The translations under genes and the position numbers were made by a program. From Stentor coeruleus (Eukaryota; Ciliophora; Heterotrichea; Heterotrichida; Stentoridae), in assembly GCA_001970955.1 (NCBI GenBank), contig MPUH01000254.1, forward strand, positions 1-64,000: a stretch of 64,000 bases of DNA. Direction: 5' to 3'. The notes below the pieces were generated by a model, which ran no database searches, was not told the DNA's origin, and was given only the letters and a program-made list of their open reading frames with translations. Shown in pieces: positions 8,661-20,503 of the stretch (positions are counted from its first letter, which is position 1; every line of letters starts with the position of its first letter).

Positions 8661-10277
8661 ATGTTTCGTAAAGCATTACGAACGATTTCCGAATTTAAAT
8701 TCACAAAACTGCAGGACCAGTGGTCACAAAACCTTGCAATTCAGCCCTCTGCCTGCCCTGATACTAAAGGTTTTATGGATAAGCTTACTAATCTTCGTAA
8801 GCAATCTGTCTTTGGTGATCCTAAAAGGATAGAACGTCAGCATTCAAGAAACCGTCTAACAGCTCGTGAACGTGTAGAATTATTAGTCGATCCAGGGACT
8901 TTTGTAGAGTATGACCAACTTGTTACCCATAGATGCGTGAATTTTGGAATGGAAAAATCACATCATCCTGGTGATGGTCTTGTCTCAGGACATGGTTATG
9001 TAAACGGACGATTGGTTTTCTTATATTCATTCGACTTTACTGTAGGTGGTGGAACTCTATCAGAAACTGTAGCTGAAAAAATATGCAAGGTACAAGAAAA
9101 AGCTATGGATGCAGGGGCACCAATAATTGGTATCAATGATAGTGGTGGGGCTCGTATTCAAGAAGGTGTCGTATCTCTCGGTGGTTACGCTGATATTTTC
9201 CATAGAAATGTCCAAGCATCAGGAGTTATACCTCAGTTCAGTCTAATCATGGGTCCTTGTGCAGGTGGCGCTGTATATTCACCAGCTTTGACAGATTTCA
9301 CTTTAATGGTCAAAAAAAGTTCATACATGTTTGTAACTGGTCCTGATGTTGTTAAACAAGTAACAAATGAAGATATTGACATGGAAGGTCTTGGTGGTGC
9401 AAAAATCCACAGTTCCAAATCAGGAGTTTCTCATTTTGCCTTAGACAACGACATCGACGCCCTTATGTTTCTAAGAAAATTCCTCGAATTCATCCCAAGC
9501 AACAACAGAGAAAAAGCTCCAACAAAGCCAACAGCTGACCCTTATGATCGTCTTGTCCCATCTTTAGACAGATTTGTCCCAGATGATCCTAACAAGCCTT
9601 ATGATATGAAATCTGTAGTCAAAATGATCAGCGACGATGAATACTTTTTAGAAGTTCAGCCTGATTGGGCTAAAAATATTATTATTGGTTTTGCAAGACT
9701 TGGTGGTGAAACTGTAGGCTATATAGCAAATCAACCAGCTTTTCTTGCTGGAGTTTTAGATAGACTTTCATCAATTAAAGCTGCGAGATTTATAAGATTT
9801 TGTGATTCTTTCAATATCCCTATTATAACTTTTGAAGATGTTCCAGGATATTTGCCAGGTGTTCATGAAGAACATAATGGGATTATTACCCATGGTGCAA
9901 AAATTTTATATGCATATTCAGAAGCTACGGTACCTAAGATAACTGTTATTACAAGAAAATCATATGGTGGGGCTTATTGTGTTATGAATTCTAAGCATTT
10001 AAGAGGGGATTATAATTATGCATGGCCAACTGGGGAAATTGCAGTTATGGGAGCTAAAGGAGCTTGTGAGATTATTTTTAGAGGAGGAGATGTTCAGAAT
10101 GAAATTAAAAAGTATGAGGATAAATTCGCCAATCCTTTGGGTGCAGCTCAGAGAGGGTTTATTGATGAAATTATTACCCCAAGAGATACTAGAAAGAGAC
10201 TTATAGCTGATTTGAAGGTACTTAAAGGAAAGACTCAAAGCAAACCTTGGAAGAAACATGGAAATATTCCTTTATAA
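8661..10277 (+). CDS. PCCB: propionyl-CoA carboxylase beta subunit, mitochondrial
   Basis: This 538-aa protein (human PCCB is 539) is a carboxyltransferase of two crotonase-fold halves. The N-terminus ([14 protein letters not shown]) is a likely mitochondrial presequence. Landmarks are [20 protein letters not shown], the oxyanion-hole region [29 protein letters not shown], and in the second half [18 protein letters not shown] and [13 protein letters not shown]. The enzyme moves a carboxyl group from biotin to propionyl-CoA, making methylmalonyl-CoA in branched-chain amino acid, odd-chain fat and propionate breakdown. It needs the biotin-bearing alpha subunit, which is not here. The sequence appears complete. 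Methylcrotonyl-CoA carboxylase beta is the main alternative but fits less well. Confidence 0.95.
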   Translation: MFRKALRTISEFKFTKLQDQWSQNLAIQPSACPDTKGFMDKLTNLRKQSVFGDPKRIERQHSRNRLTARERVELLVDPGTFVEYDQLVTHRCVNFGMEKSHHPGDGLVSGHGYVNGRLVFLYSFDFTVGGGTLSETVAEKICKVQEKAMDAGAPIIGINDSGGARIQEGVVSLGGYADIFHRNVQASGVIPQFSLIMGPCAGGAVYSPALTDFTLMVKKSSYMFVTGPDVVKQVTNEDIDMEGLGGAKIHSSKSGVSHFALDNDIDALMFLRKFLEFIPSNNREKAPTKPTADPYDRLVPSLDRFVPDDPNKPYDMKSVVKMISDDEYFLEVQPDWAKNIIIGFARLGGETVGYIANQPAFLAGVLDRLSSIKAARFIRFCDSFNIPIITFEDVPGYLPGVHEEHNGIITHGAKILYAYSEATVPKITVITRKSYGGAYCVMNSKHLRGDYNYAWPTGEIAVMGAKGACEIIFRGGDVQNEIKKYEDKFANPLGAAQRGFIDEIITPRDTRKRLIADLKVLKGKTQSKPWKKHGNIPL

Positions 10278-10761
10278 GACGTAGATAGGTAAATTAGGCT
10301 TTTTTTGGAAGAAATTTTGGTTTGATTTATAGGAATTGACTGAGTTTAGGGTTTTTTCAGAGTATAATAAAGAATATTGTATAATAATAAATATATTTAT
10401 GATAGCAAATCATAAGATTTGTGCATAAAATTTAAATTTGCTTGCTTAGATTTGATTACAAATATCAATAAAATGCAATATTTATAATTTCTGTATGATA
10501 TAGTTATTATAAACCTGTATCGGAAAAACAGTTTATAACTAAACGGTTTTAAGTAAAAAATAATATATAAAGATTAATAGACAAGTATTTATATAGATAA
10601 AAAGAGCATATTGAATCAGAAAATGACTGCTATAAATAGATATACAACTGGATTTTAGGGAAAATACTTCTGGTGGATATATATAAAAACAACATACCTG
10701 ATGAAATTATATCATAATTGTAAATACTGCATAATCATATATATATATTATTATTACACAA
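10278..10761. other. convergent intergenic region
   Basis: This is AT-rich, G/T-skewed for the first 80 nt or so, then neutral. A short TA run lies near 10739-10750. I see no gene, RNA gene or convincing inverted repeat. Confidence 0.45.
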
Positions 10762-11085
10762 CTATAATTTAGACTTTTTCTTCAGTTCTGACTCATCTTT
10801 TCCACTTTTTCTCTGGCGCTTTTTGTGTAAAAATGAAGAATGCATATCTTTACTACACTCGAATCTTGCTAAAAACCCTTCAACACCTCTGAGTTTAAGC
10901 TCTTGAGATATCAAAGTTGCTAGTTCTGCTTGGATAATATTCAGTCCATTTTTCCTCGCAATTTTATATTCTGGTTTTTTGAGAACTTTGCTTTGAGAAT
11001 CGCCATAAAGTCTTTTAATCATATCATTTTCTGTAGTCCCTTCCATCCTAGCGCATTCGAAGAACTTAAGCAGTCTGTCTTCCAT
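10762..11085 (-). CDS. small basic protein, unknown
   Basis: This 107-aa protein starts in the favoured context TATAAATGG. It is predicted mostly helical (LNIIQAELATLISQELKLRG in the middle) and ends in a strongly basic tail rich in Lys and Ser, which could be a nuclear localisation or RNA-contact segment. I recognise no family. Codon use, start context and flank skew support a real gene. Function is unknown. Confidence 0.68.
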   Translation of the reverse strand: MEDRLLKFFECARMEGTTENDMIKRLYGDSQSKVLKKPEYKIARKNGLNIIQAELATLISQELKLRGVEGFLARFECSKDMHSSFLHKKRQRKSGKDESELKKKSKL

Positions 11086-11798
11086 TTATATTATTCTTAT
11101 ATGAATGAACAGGCAAAAATGCTGGTATGGGCTATAATAATTCATTAAACAAACTTAGATTGAAGTATTTTATATTATGAAGTAAGATGGTTAATTTTTT
11201 GTTATTTTCAAGCAAGTATGCTATTTAAAATCTTACTTGCATATAAAATGTTGGTAAATTTCATAATCTGTTTGTGAAATACAGATAGAAAATGTATAAA
11301 AAAAAATTTATTTATTATATTTTTAATGATAAGTAAGATTTTTTAGTTAAGAGTATTATTTAGAGATTTTATATTAAAACTAAATACCTATTATTGATTT
11401 TTATAAATTTCATTTTGTAGATACATAAATGATATCTATGAAGGAATTTATGAATTACTAGTATTTTTGTATAGAATCTTAACTAATATATTCTCCATTT
11501 TTTCTAAACTTGACTACCTACATGAAAAGGATTTAAATTGAAATTCTAAAATCCTAAATATTTTCTCTATACCAGACATTATTAGATATAAACATAAACA
11601 TAAAGCATATCCCTATTTTTCCATACACTTCCTAAAAAAAACCTCCAAAAATATTTTAATCATAACAAACATCACCACATTTTAATCTTCAAACTAATAC
11701 AATCTATAACAAAATTACAATTTTAACACCCTAACACCCTACAAAATTCTAATACTTTTCTATGAAATCCTAAACAACATGTACTTCAAAGTAAATAA
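11086..11798. promoter_or_regulatory. divergent intergenic region
   Basis: G-rich on the plus strand to about 11350 and C-rich from about 11480, as expected between a minus-strand and a plus-strand gene. No coding potential was seen. It ends in the leader CAAAGTAAATAA directly before ATGG, shared with the NF-YA gene. Confidence 0.45.
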
Positions 11799-13220
11799 AT
11801 GGACTTTGCGAACCAACTTGAGAAAAAAGGAATCCCTGAATACCTCTATAAACCATTACCCCAAAACCCTACACAAGAGATCCAAAGCGCTTTAACAATA
11901 ATAGCTAAAGTCTGTCAGATCTACCCCGCACACGAACAAAAGCCCCCAGATTTATCTGAATTCTTCATCAACATCACAGTAATTCCCACATAGTGTAAAA
12001 GTTTTCAATCCTTATCTGAAGTTGCCCAACAAACTTGGGGTCTTTTAAGTATCCTCAAATCCCATATGAAGTCTTCTAAAGAACTTTTACATTTTTACAA
12101 CTTTCTCAATGGAATCTGGGAAAACGATCTTTTCCTTTTCTACCTTAAAAGCCGTAAAGCTATAATCCAAATCAAACTTGGGGATAATTTTAAAGCAGAA
12201 ACTGACTTACAAAGTTTAAGTTTAAACCAAAACGAATGGGTGAATGTTGTTATGAAACTTTTTACAGGAGTGGCAAAACCGACAAGTTGTGTGCAGAAAA
12301 TCACAAAAAGACTCCTTGATGATGATTTTACTGATGAAGTCCCAGGGAATGTTTTACTTGTGGATTTTGTTGAAGAATATTATGATAGTTTGATAAGAAA
12401 AAACGCAGGGAAATTACAGAGTAAAACTCATGATAAACCTAAACTACCCCCAAGACAAGGGAAAGTTAGTTTTGATATAATGAAATACGGTAAACATGTA
12501 CAAAATAAAAAACCTAGTACAAGAGAAAACTCTTATATTATAGATGAAGAATTACATATGGCTACTGTAGAAGAATCCCCGCCAACAAATGAAAAACCTG
12601 TATTTTATAAAATAAGCACATCATATGATAATCATTCAGATGAACTTTATCATTGTCAACAAGAACTTCAAAAAACCGTCTGTGAAAAAGACCGTATAAA
12701 AGAAGCACTTGAAGAAACTGTTGATTTCTGCGATAGTGTCTCATATGAGCATGATCTTCTTCTTATCCAAAACTCCAAACTTAAAAAACTCTTAAGCATA
12801 GTTACAGATAAACTTATACGTATTGACCAAGATGCTATAAACGATATTGATTTTTCTGATGTTTTAGATGATCCTTGTATAGATTTTAAACCAACAGGGA
12901 TACTTAAAGAAAAAACTAATGGTAAAGGGAAATATGAAAAAGGTCGACAAAATTTCTTAGATCTCCCATATTCTGAAGCTGCTGGTAAAGATATGCAAAA
13001 GAAAAAAGTACCAGCAACACCAAAATTTTCAGCAACAACAAATGAATTTGAAGAAGAAGTTATTATATGTGCTGAAGAATATATGCCTTCACAACCTGGT
13101 TTGTTGAATATGAAAAAAGGTGACCGGGTTAAAAAAATATCAGAACTTGATGATTGGTTTTTTGGTGAAAACCTTGAAACTGGGACTAGGGGTTTTTTCC
13201 CTCCTAGCAATATAAGCTAA
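11799..13220 (+). CDS. SH3-domain protein, two exons
   Basis: Exon 1 is 11799-11978 and exon 2 is 11994-13220, giving 468 aa. The N-terminal 150 residues are helical without a recognised family. A linker with PPRQGKVSF and a coiled-coil-like segment follow. The last 55 residues are an SH3 domain, with ICAEEYMPSQPGLLNMKKGD, DDWFFGENLETGTRGFFPPS and the hydrophobic groove residues in place. SH3 domains bind proline-rich peptides, so a scaffold or endocytic/cytoskeletal adaptor role is plausible. Its stop lies only 20 nt from the stop of the convergent coiled-coil gene, so 3' UTRs must overlap. Confidence 0.87.
11979..11993 (+). other. 15-nt spliceosomal intron
   Basis: The sequence is GTAATTCCCACATAG, matching the consensus including A at position 10. 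It is in phase 0 and contains a stop; removal joins ...NIT to CKSF... and fuses the short upstream frame to the long SH3 frame. Confidence 0.92.
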
Positions 13221-13240
13221 TTTCAAAATATTGGTTTTAT

Positions 13241-14404
13241 TTAACTTCGTCTTGGAGATCCTTTACCATAGACTAGTCTTTCTAATCTTTTTATTTCTTG
13301 TTTTAAATATTCATTTTCTTTTTTTGTTCTTAATATATCGCTTTCCATTGTAGTTTTTTCATTGTTTAAGACTTTTGTCTCTTTTTTAGCTTCGGATGTG
13401 CTTGAGTGGATTTGGGTTATTTCCCTCTCTTGACGGTTTAGCATTGACCTTGCTGTTTGAAGACTATCTTCAANCTTGAGTGGATTTGGGTTATTTCCCT
13501 CTCTTGACGGTTTAGCATTGACCTTGCTGTTTGAAGACTATCTTCAAGTCTTCTTATTTCGTCTTCTGATGAGAAAATCAGTTCATTTAATGTGCGTTTT
13601 TGATTTGCCAGATCTTGTTGTAAATTTTCGATTTTCAAGTCTTCTTATTTCGTCTTCTGATGAGAAAATCAGTTCATTTAATGTGCGTTTTTGATTTGCC
13701 AGATCTTGTTGTAAATTTTCGATTTTGTCTTCACGTGTGTTTATTGCGTTATGCAAAGTACTTATTGTCCGCCGATGATTTTCAGTATAGGTTTCAAGAT
13801 CAGAATGATGACTTCTGGTCAAAGATTTTTTTTCTTGGTCTAAAGCTGAGATTTCTTGCTGACTTTCTTCATAAAGCTGTTTACGAAGGATTTCAAGCTC
13901 GGATTTTAACACTTCGATACGAGGTTTGAGGCTTTGGTTTTCTTGGGCAAGGTCTTGGATTGATTTGTTTAGCTCACGGATTTCTGAGTTTTGGGATAGA
14001 GTTGTTCTTTCGATGTTTTTCTCATATTCAGCAATTTGTGCCTGGATTGGACGTAGTTTGATTTCTGATTCTCTTGATAAAATGTTAAGTCGGTAGTTAT
14101 AGTCTTCTTCTAATCGAACTTCTTCTCGTTGATAACTTCTATCGTTATGGTCAAGCTGTTGTTTTAGACTTGATATCTGCGCACGTAAGCTTTCAAGATT
14201 TCTTTCATGTTGAAGTTCCTGGCTTTTAAGCCTGTCATTAGCTATTTGCAGTGAACGGTCATGATGTTTTTCTAGTTCTCTTAAAAAACTAGAAGAATAG
14301 TTTAACCCTGTATTTCTTACAGGAGATGAGTTTTGCTCATTGTAAATCGACCTTGATAAATTACCATTTGATAGGTAGCCTGAAGAATAAAACGACCTTT
14401 GCAT
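13241..14404 (-). CDS. coiled-coil protein (frame split by assembly duplications)
   Basis: A single minus-strand gene is broken here into three overlapping frames by a single-N join with a 73-bp repeated flank and by a 91-bp tandem copy. Removing 74+91 nt leaves 999 nt, exactly 333 codons (332 aa), and gives one continuous protein. It begins with a Ser/Asn/Tyr-rich head of about 40 residues and continues as a long coiled coil to a basic tail (LVYGKGSPRRS). No enzyme domain is present. A structural role at the cortex, basal body or similar is possible. The break is very probably an assembly artefact and not a pseudogene. Confidence 0.8.
13401..13547. repeat. single-N contig join with 73-bp duplicated flanks
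   Basis: 13401-13473 and 13475-13547 are identical, on either side of an N at 13474. This is the signature of two contig ends that overlap but were not merged. Confidence 0.9.
13546..13727. repeat. 91-bp tandem duplication inside coiled-coil gene
   Basis: Two adjacent copies with period 91 and no N. Because 91 is not a multiple of three, it shifts the frame; collapsing it, along with the N join next to it, restores the frame. It is probably another unmerged overlap. Confidence 0.85.
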
Positions 14405-14605
14405 AATTTATATGTAATTATTATGGTTTAGTTATTAGATGTTTTACCATCGGTTTACAATAGCCAATCATTTTCCAAGTGAAAACTGAAGAGTCTTTCA
14501 GAATTCCTTTCTAATCTTAAAAATATTTTCTTAATATCCTTAAAAGATAAAAAAATTCTATACACAAGTTTAAACCCTAGCATACGAAAATTAATAGTAT
14601 TTATA
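14405..14605. promoter_or_regulatory. divergent promoter region (201 nt)
   Basis: This is a short AT-rich spacer between two divergent starts, each in a TATAA-type context. Nothing else was recognised. Confidence 0.4.
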
Positions 14606-17600
14606 ATGGAATCCAATTTCGACCCCTGGTCAACTGGGAATTTGCATATTTCCCGTTCATTTATGAAAGAAAACATTCAAAACAGTAGCTCTTCTACAAT
14701 TATAGGAAGAAAACTTAACTTATACCAAAAAGTTCTCCCACAAAATTCTTCATCGAATATGCCAACAGTAATTGAGCCGCCTTCAGCTATGCGAAGGTTG
14801 TCTAGATCAAGAAGTAGGCAAAAGTCTTTAAGTAAATCTCCATTACGGAGTATAAGTCAAAGGAGGAATAATAAAAATAAAGAATATAATGGGGATATAC
14901 CTCATTATGTGTCTCCACCTCGACAAACTCGAAATTCGAAAAACCTTAAAAAATCATCTGGGAAGCTAATGAAATCTGCAACAAGTAGGAAATCGATTCT
15001 TATAGAATCCCAAAACAAGAACCACCCTGATTTCGTTGAAACCCAAAAAAAAACCTTAGATGAAAAATCTAAGAAAGTAACCCTTAAAGAAAAACTGAAA
15101 ATCACTAACAAAAAAATCAGAGAAAAAAACGCTAAAACTTCAAGAAGAGTTCTTCAGAAGCATCCTTTACCATGGGGTTTTGATCAACGTATATTAAAAG
15201 ACACATCTCATTCAAAATCAGCTGAAAATGATGAAACCAGGTTAAAGATCAAAACTGAACGTGAAGCATCTAAAAAGGCAGGACATAAAACTATAGGACT
15301 TGATTTTTATCCATTAGCCAAAACTAAAACTAAACTTCAAACTAAAGATGAGAAATCTAAGACTAAAAAAAGCCCTGATCCAGGGACACAAAAATATATG
15401 AAAAATAAAAATAAATCTAGAAAAATAAATGATTTACAGAAACAGGTTGAGGAAAATACTAAAGAAAAAGAAAGGATAAATACTTTGGAAAAATTTGATA
15501 AAAACTTAAGAAAAAAACGTTTAAAACATAGAAGGAAAAGAAAAAGTAGGAGTAAAAGCAAAGGCAAATATTTTGATGATAAGTCTACAGAAATTACGCA
15601 TTCTCTTACCAGAACATTGAGGAATAAAAGTAAAAATGAAAAGAAAAAAAAGAAAAAATCAAAGGCCAATACTGAGATAGTTACTGAAAGGCTTAAAAAT
15701 TTAGAAGAAAGAGTTTATAGCAATTATGATTTTATGAAAGTAGATGCTGCTATAAAAATACAAAGGTGGTATAGATTGATAAAAGATAAAAAACACCCTA
15801 CTACTATAAATCAAAAAAATGATTTAAAAATTGAAAACTCAGAAATAACATCAGACAAGTATTTAATGACAGAATGCGAAGAATGGATTAGTTTTCTTAA
15901 TCCTTCAACAAAACATAAAGAACTCAATAACGACCTTGCTGATCGTTTTCGTGGCCGTCTTGATGAAAAACAAAAAGAGATTGAGAAAAAAATACTTGAA
16001 AGCAAAAATATTTCTGACCCGATACTTCATACAGTATCACCTAATTCAAATGATTTTTCTGAACTATCAGATCGTAATGCAACAAATTCAGATAATATTA
16101 CTGATAGATCTAGTCTAAAAATATCAGCACTTTCATTATCAGGATTAAATTTCCAAACGAAAAGACCAAAACAACTTGATATAGAATCAATAAATACACC
16201 ATTAATTACATGCACTTATGATAGTGAAAATGAATCTAATATTAAAAAAAATACATCACAAGATGAAATTTCTATAAAGTCAAATAAAAGCTCACCGAAA
16301 TTTAAAAAATCATATGAATTAATTAAAGAATCTCAAGAATCTGAAATTTTAGAATCGAAAGATTTATATAAATCCCTTTCGGAAAACACGTCAGAAATTA
16401 GATCTTTAGAGGATGAAAATACAAGTTTGATGATTAGAAATTTACAGGAAAGGGTAAAGATTACAAGTGATTCTGAAGAACAGACGGAAGAAAAGTTTCA
16501 AGAGAATAATGAAAATGAAGAGATTTATAGTGAAAATAGTGAAAATAATGAAAATAAGGAAAATAAGGAAAATAAGGAATTTAAAGATGAAAAAGAGAAA
16601 ATGGATGATGAAAATTATAGGAGCGATAATGAAAAGGAGGAGATTGAAGAGAAAAAAGATGGGGAAAAGTTTGTAGAAGAAAATTATGATGATCATTCGC
16701 CATTACAAGAGATAAGTTTGCATTCATTTCATGTAGAAAAAGCTCAAGATAATGAATTAAGTGATAAAGATAGTCTTGAAAATGATATTTCGCAGATAAG
16801 TTCTGCATTGATGAAAAATAAAGATAAAAGTGCTGAGGAGGAAATAAATGACTCGATTATAGAGTTTCAAGGGAATAGAAAACTAAATGATCCTGATAAT
16901 CTGATTTCTAAAGAAGATAAATGTGAATTTCCATTTGAAAACTCTGCTTTTAAGCTTCTTATATTTTTTTTAAAACGAATTTGCAGAGATTTGTTATTGA
17001 AAAGTAACCCAAATAATCAAAGCAGTGATGAGTACAGTATTAGTGATGTAATAAATGAAATTTGTGATAAAGAGATAAATGAATTTCTTGAGATTATCCC
17101 TTTTAAAATTAAAGAAAAAGATGTAGACCCAACTAATGACTATATTGAAACGTATCTTGGTGCCCTACTTGAAGAGCTCCAAAAAAATGAACCTGAAATG
17201 TTAGAAGCTATCAACACACCTGCATATCAAGACCCTTTAACAAAACTGATGATCCTACAAAACACTGAAGTAGGAGAACTAAGCAAATTCCCTAAGCTTG
17301 AATTGATACTTCCTTTCGATATCTCAGCCAAACTCAAATCTAAACTTGAATGTAGCAATTTTCCATATAGATCAATATACCTTCAAATGATGTTTGATTG
17401 TATAAATGAAGCCCTAAACCATATAAGACCTTTTGGGCTAAAAGGTGTCCCAGATCCTTGGGCAACAAAACCACAACTTTTATTTGGGGATGGAGATTTA
17501 TGTAGTGTATTTCGTAAACTACTTAGTTTGCTTATGAAATGGTCAATAATTCAAGGTGGAGCATATCCTGATAATAATATTAAAGAAGATGAAGATAAGC

Positions 17601-17767
17601 TTCAAAATTTAAGAGAAGAAAGAATGAGTGCATTTTTATGCTTTGATGTTAATGATGAAGAATCAGGATGGATTGGATATGATGATGAAGAAACTCAATC
17701 TAAACTTGATGTTGCAGATTTTGTTTTAGAAGACCTTGTTGAAGAGATTATTAAAACAATTACTTAG
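14606..17767 (+). CDS. large basic/acidic IQ protein with DUF4378-like C-terminus
   Basis: This 1,053-aa protein begins with an Arg/Ser- and Lys-rich region to about residue 360, including SRSRSRQKSLSKSPLRSISQ. A single IQ motif follows (AAIKIQRWYRL, about 380), which may bind calmodulin or centrin. A long low-complexity Glu/Asn/Lys stretch comes next (about 600-720). The C-terminal 250 residues are folded, with MMFDCINEALNHIRPF and a final LDVADFVLEDLVEEIIK. That end resembles the DUF4378 region of plant TRM proteins and of CAP350-type centrosomal proteins, which act in microtubule organisation. The resemblance is a pattern judgement; the IQ motif and charge layout are seen directly. Confidence 0.78.
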   Translation: MESNFDPWSTGNLHISRSFMKENIQNSSSSTIIGRKLNLYQKVLPQNSSSNMPTVIEPPSAMRRLSRSRSRQKSLSKSPLRSISQRRNNKNKEYNGDIPHYVSPPRQTRNSKNLKKSSGKLMKSATSRKSILIESQNKNHPDFVETQKKTLDEKSKKVTLKEKLKITNKKIREKNAKTSRRVLQKHPLPWGFDQRILKDTSHSKSAENDETRLKIKTEREASKKAGHKTIGLDFYPLAKTKTKLQTKDEKSKTKKSPDPGTQKYMKNKNKSRKINDLQKQVEENTKEKERINTLEKFDKNLRKKRLKHRRKRKSRSKSKGKYFDDKSTEITHSLTRTLRNKSKNEKKKKKKSKANTEIVTERLKNLEERVYSNYDFMKVDAAIKIQRWYRLIKDKKHPTTINQKNDLKIENSEITSDKYLMTECEEWISFLNPSTKHKELNNDLADRFRGRLDEKQKEIEKKILESKNISDPILHTVSPNSNDFSELSDRNATNSDNITDRSSLKISALSLSGLNFQTKRPKQLDIESINTPLITCTYDSENESNIKKNTSQDEISIKSNKSSPKFKKSYELIKESQESEILESKDLYKSLSENTSEIRSLEDENTSLMIRNLQERVKITSDSEEQTEEKFQENNENEEIYSENSENNENKENKENKEFKDEKEKMDDENYRSDNEKEEIEEKKDGEKFVEENYDDHSPLQEISLHSFHVEKAQDNELSDKDSLENDISQISSALMKNKDKSAEEEINDSIIEFQGNRKLNDPDNLISKEDKCEFPFENSAFKLLIFFLKRICRDLLLKSNPNNQSSDEYSISDVINEICDKEINEFLEIIPFKIKEKDVDPTNDYIETYLGALLEELQKNEPEMLEAINTPAYQDPLTKLMILQNTEVGELSKFPKLELILPFDISAKLKSKLECSNFPYRSIYLQMMFDCINEALNHIRPFGLKGVPDPWATKPQLLFGDGDLCSVFRKLLSLLMKWSIIQGGAYPDNNIKEDEDKLQNLREERMSAFLCFDVNDEESGWIGYDDEETQSKLDVADFVLEDLVEEIIKTIT

Positions 17768-18527
17768 TGAATTGATAATAATATAAAACTTTAATTGTAT
17801 TTTGTATATTATGGGATTATGTGTAAATAAGTTTAAAAGTAAGAATGATATATTAAGTGAAATCAAATTATCTTCAGCAGAAGATAAATACTTTAATATA
17901 AACTATATAGTAATAGTTTTTGTATATTTATATGTATAAGATAAATTTTTTTTTTTGGATTTTGGCATTTTTGTTTTAGGCTTTTAAGATGGTTTATGCA
18001 AAAAAAAATTGTGGATATGAACGGGGAAATTCATTGATTGTTATTTTTTATGATAAAAAGTTGAGGTTATAATTTTTTGTAACTAAAAATTGATATTATG
18101 CAATGAATCAACTAATGCAGGAAATGCACTTTTATAACAATAATTATTCCAAAGGCAAATTTACTTTATATTATGATAAAAAATTAAAAAAAATACCCAT
18201 ACAAAAATATGCTTAAAATCTTTAACACTTAAGATAAAACACCTTTAATCCCATATTTGCCAACAAATTACATAAAAACTTAAAAAATAAACCTATATTA
18301 AAACTTTTAATCATAATCTTAACCTTTTTCATAAAATAAAATTCAAAACCCAACCTAATTCCCATAATCTATCCAAAGCTCAATTATCAATTTTCTTTAT
18401 AGCAAACAACATAAACCGATTTATCATCACAGCTTTAAAACTATTTCCCAACAATCATATCCATATATAACTTTTTAAACTTATTCAAAAAACCCTTCAT
18501 TTTTCCACATTCAAAAGTACTTTAATA
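17768..18527. other. intergenic region with skew switch
   Basis: G/T-rich to about 18080, then C-rich and nearly G-free from about 18180 to the next start, as between other tandem plus-strand genes. No gene was seen. Confidence 0.45.
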
Positions 18528-19881
18528 ATGCATATTTTATTGATATTACTACTATCATACCAAGCTTTTTCCTGTGGCCTTCTTGAAAAAGAAATCTCCG
18601 GGATCTGTATTCACAAGCATATGTGGCCTCCGCATATTTTAGAAATAATTTCTTATCTGCTTGTTTTTGCAATTTGTAACCTAGCTAATGCTACAGGTAT
18701 AGGTGGTGGTGGAATGCTAGTCCCTTTATTAGTTCTTATGTTAGGTTTCCCAGCCCATAACGCAATCCCATTATCCAAATCCATAATTTTAGGTGGAGCA
18801 ATAGTCTCTGTAATATTAAGCCTAAGAACCAAACCTGTCCTCATCGACTTTAAAATCGTATCCTTACTACAACCTATGATTTTATTAGGAACCACAGTCG
18901 GTGTTGTACTAAATAAAGCCTTCCCCGACTGGATGATCCTCATGTTACTAACTTCAACTTTACTATATGTCATATACAAAAACATCACAAAAGCACTAAA
19001 ATTATTCAGAGAAGAAACAAAAAAAATCCAATTGTCTAAAGAACAAAAAGGAAAATATGATGAACAAACCCATGGAAGGATTGAAATTACATCTNACAAA
19101 AGCACTAAAATTATTCAGAGAAGAAACAAAAAAAATCCAATTGTCTAAAGAACAAAAAGAAAAATATGATGAGCAAACCCATGGAAGGATTGAAATTACA
19201 TCTAAAGGATCAACTCATGATGAGTCTGATAATTTCGAAATAATTCCATTTGAAACTTTTCCTTGGAGAAGTATAGGCTTGATTATAGCTAATTACTTAA
19301 GTGTATTATTATTTGCTTTGATAAAAGGAGGTTCTGGAATGGAAAGTATTTTAGGTATTGAACAATGCTCAAAGCCTTATTGGATATTAGCTGGTATTTA
19401 TGCTTTTTATTGTATGACAATGACAATTATTTCATATAAATTAGTTGCAGGAGATTTATCATGGACTTTATTGAAATCGATGTGCTATATTTGCATATCT
19501 TTTTTTGGGGGTATTGGAAGTGGAATGCTTGGACTTGGAGGTGGGGTTATTATATCTCCATTATTACTTGATATTGGAGTCCCACCTGAAGCAACTGCTG
19601 CATCTTCGTCTTTGATTGTACTTTTTACTTCTTCTAGTACTAGTTTACAGTTCTTTTTAGGGAATATGCTTGATATTGAATATGCGGCGGTTATGTTTGT
19701 TATAAGTATGTTGGCTAGTTTGACAGGAATTACTTTTATTAGTAGACTTATTAAGAAATATCAAAGACCTTCGATTATTGTGTTTATTTTAGCAGGAATT
19801 ACAGTGTTGTCAGCGATTTTACTACCTGGATATTCGTTTTATGTGATGTCAGAGAACGATAGTTTTCACGAAATTTGTTAG
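18528..19881 (+). CDS. TauE/SafE-family membrane transporter (frame split by assembly join)
   Basis: A single-N join with a 108-bp repeated flank breaks the frame. Removing 109 nt leaves 1,245 nt (414 aa) in one frame. A signal-like segment (MHILLILLLSYQAFS) precedes two homologous halves, each with a Gly-rich motif: GIGGGGMLVPLLVLMLGF in the first and GSGMLGLGGGVIISPLLLDI in the second. They are separated by a charged cytosolic loop. This is the TauE/SafE (DUF81) family of anion exporters, linked to sulfite or organosulfur export. About eight to nine membrane spans are visible. Substrate here is unknown. Confidence 0.86.
18987..19203. repeat. single-N contig join with near-identical 108-bp flanks
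   Basis: 18987-19094 and 19096-19203 flank the N at 19095. By eye the copies differ at two positions (GGAAAATATGATGAAC versus GAAAAATATGATGAGC), so the contig ends may come from different alleles or paralogous copies. Confidence 0.88.
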
Positions 19882-20503
19882 TTATTAAGTTTTTGTTTTT
19901 TGGTTAGAAGGATTTTCGGTTGAAGTTTTTAATTTTAGGTTTATTTTACAGATTTTTATTTTGTGGGATGATTTAGGATTTATGGGTTTAGATGAAGGGC
20001 TTTGGTTTATATTTGAGATTTTATGTTTATGGCTTGAAGATGATTTTATGATTAAGTTATCGGTAGGTATTGAGTTATGATGGTTATAATTTTGTGATAA
20101 GGATGATTTTAATAAATTGGATTGTAAATATAAATTATTTTCGGAAAAGTTTTGAGTATATAATTTTTTTCAACTAGATGATTATATAGTATGTTATGGT
20201 AAAAATATTGTGTTTGAAATAATATAGGATTTCTCCATTATACATTTTTATGCTAATCAACGATAACTTTTTATAAAAAATCTCTTCTTAAACTAATCTT
20301 TTTCTTTACTTTTATTCAATTTAATTTTACATAATCATATATCTCCCACTCTACCTCACTATCCTATAAAATCCTTGTACTTATTATATAAAATCCTACA
20401 TCGCTGACAAAACTAAAAAAAATCCTTCAAAAATTTCTAATCCATAAAAAAAAAGCTATACCCAATCTAATTCATAATCTAACTATCCAAACTTTAATAA
20501 TCT
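19882..20503. other. convergent intergenic region
   Basis: G/T-rich to about 20110 and C-rich from about 20230, the expected pattern for two converging genes. No coding potential, RNA gene or strong inverted repeat was seen. Confidence 0.45.

Noticed and set aside
13241-14404. Pseudogene call for the split coiled-coil frames
   Set aside because: Collapsing the join and tandem repeats gives exactly 333 codons, so the gene is probably intact.
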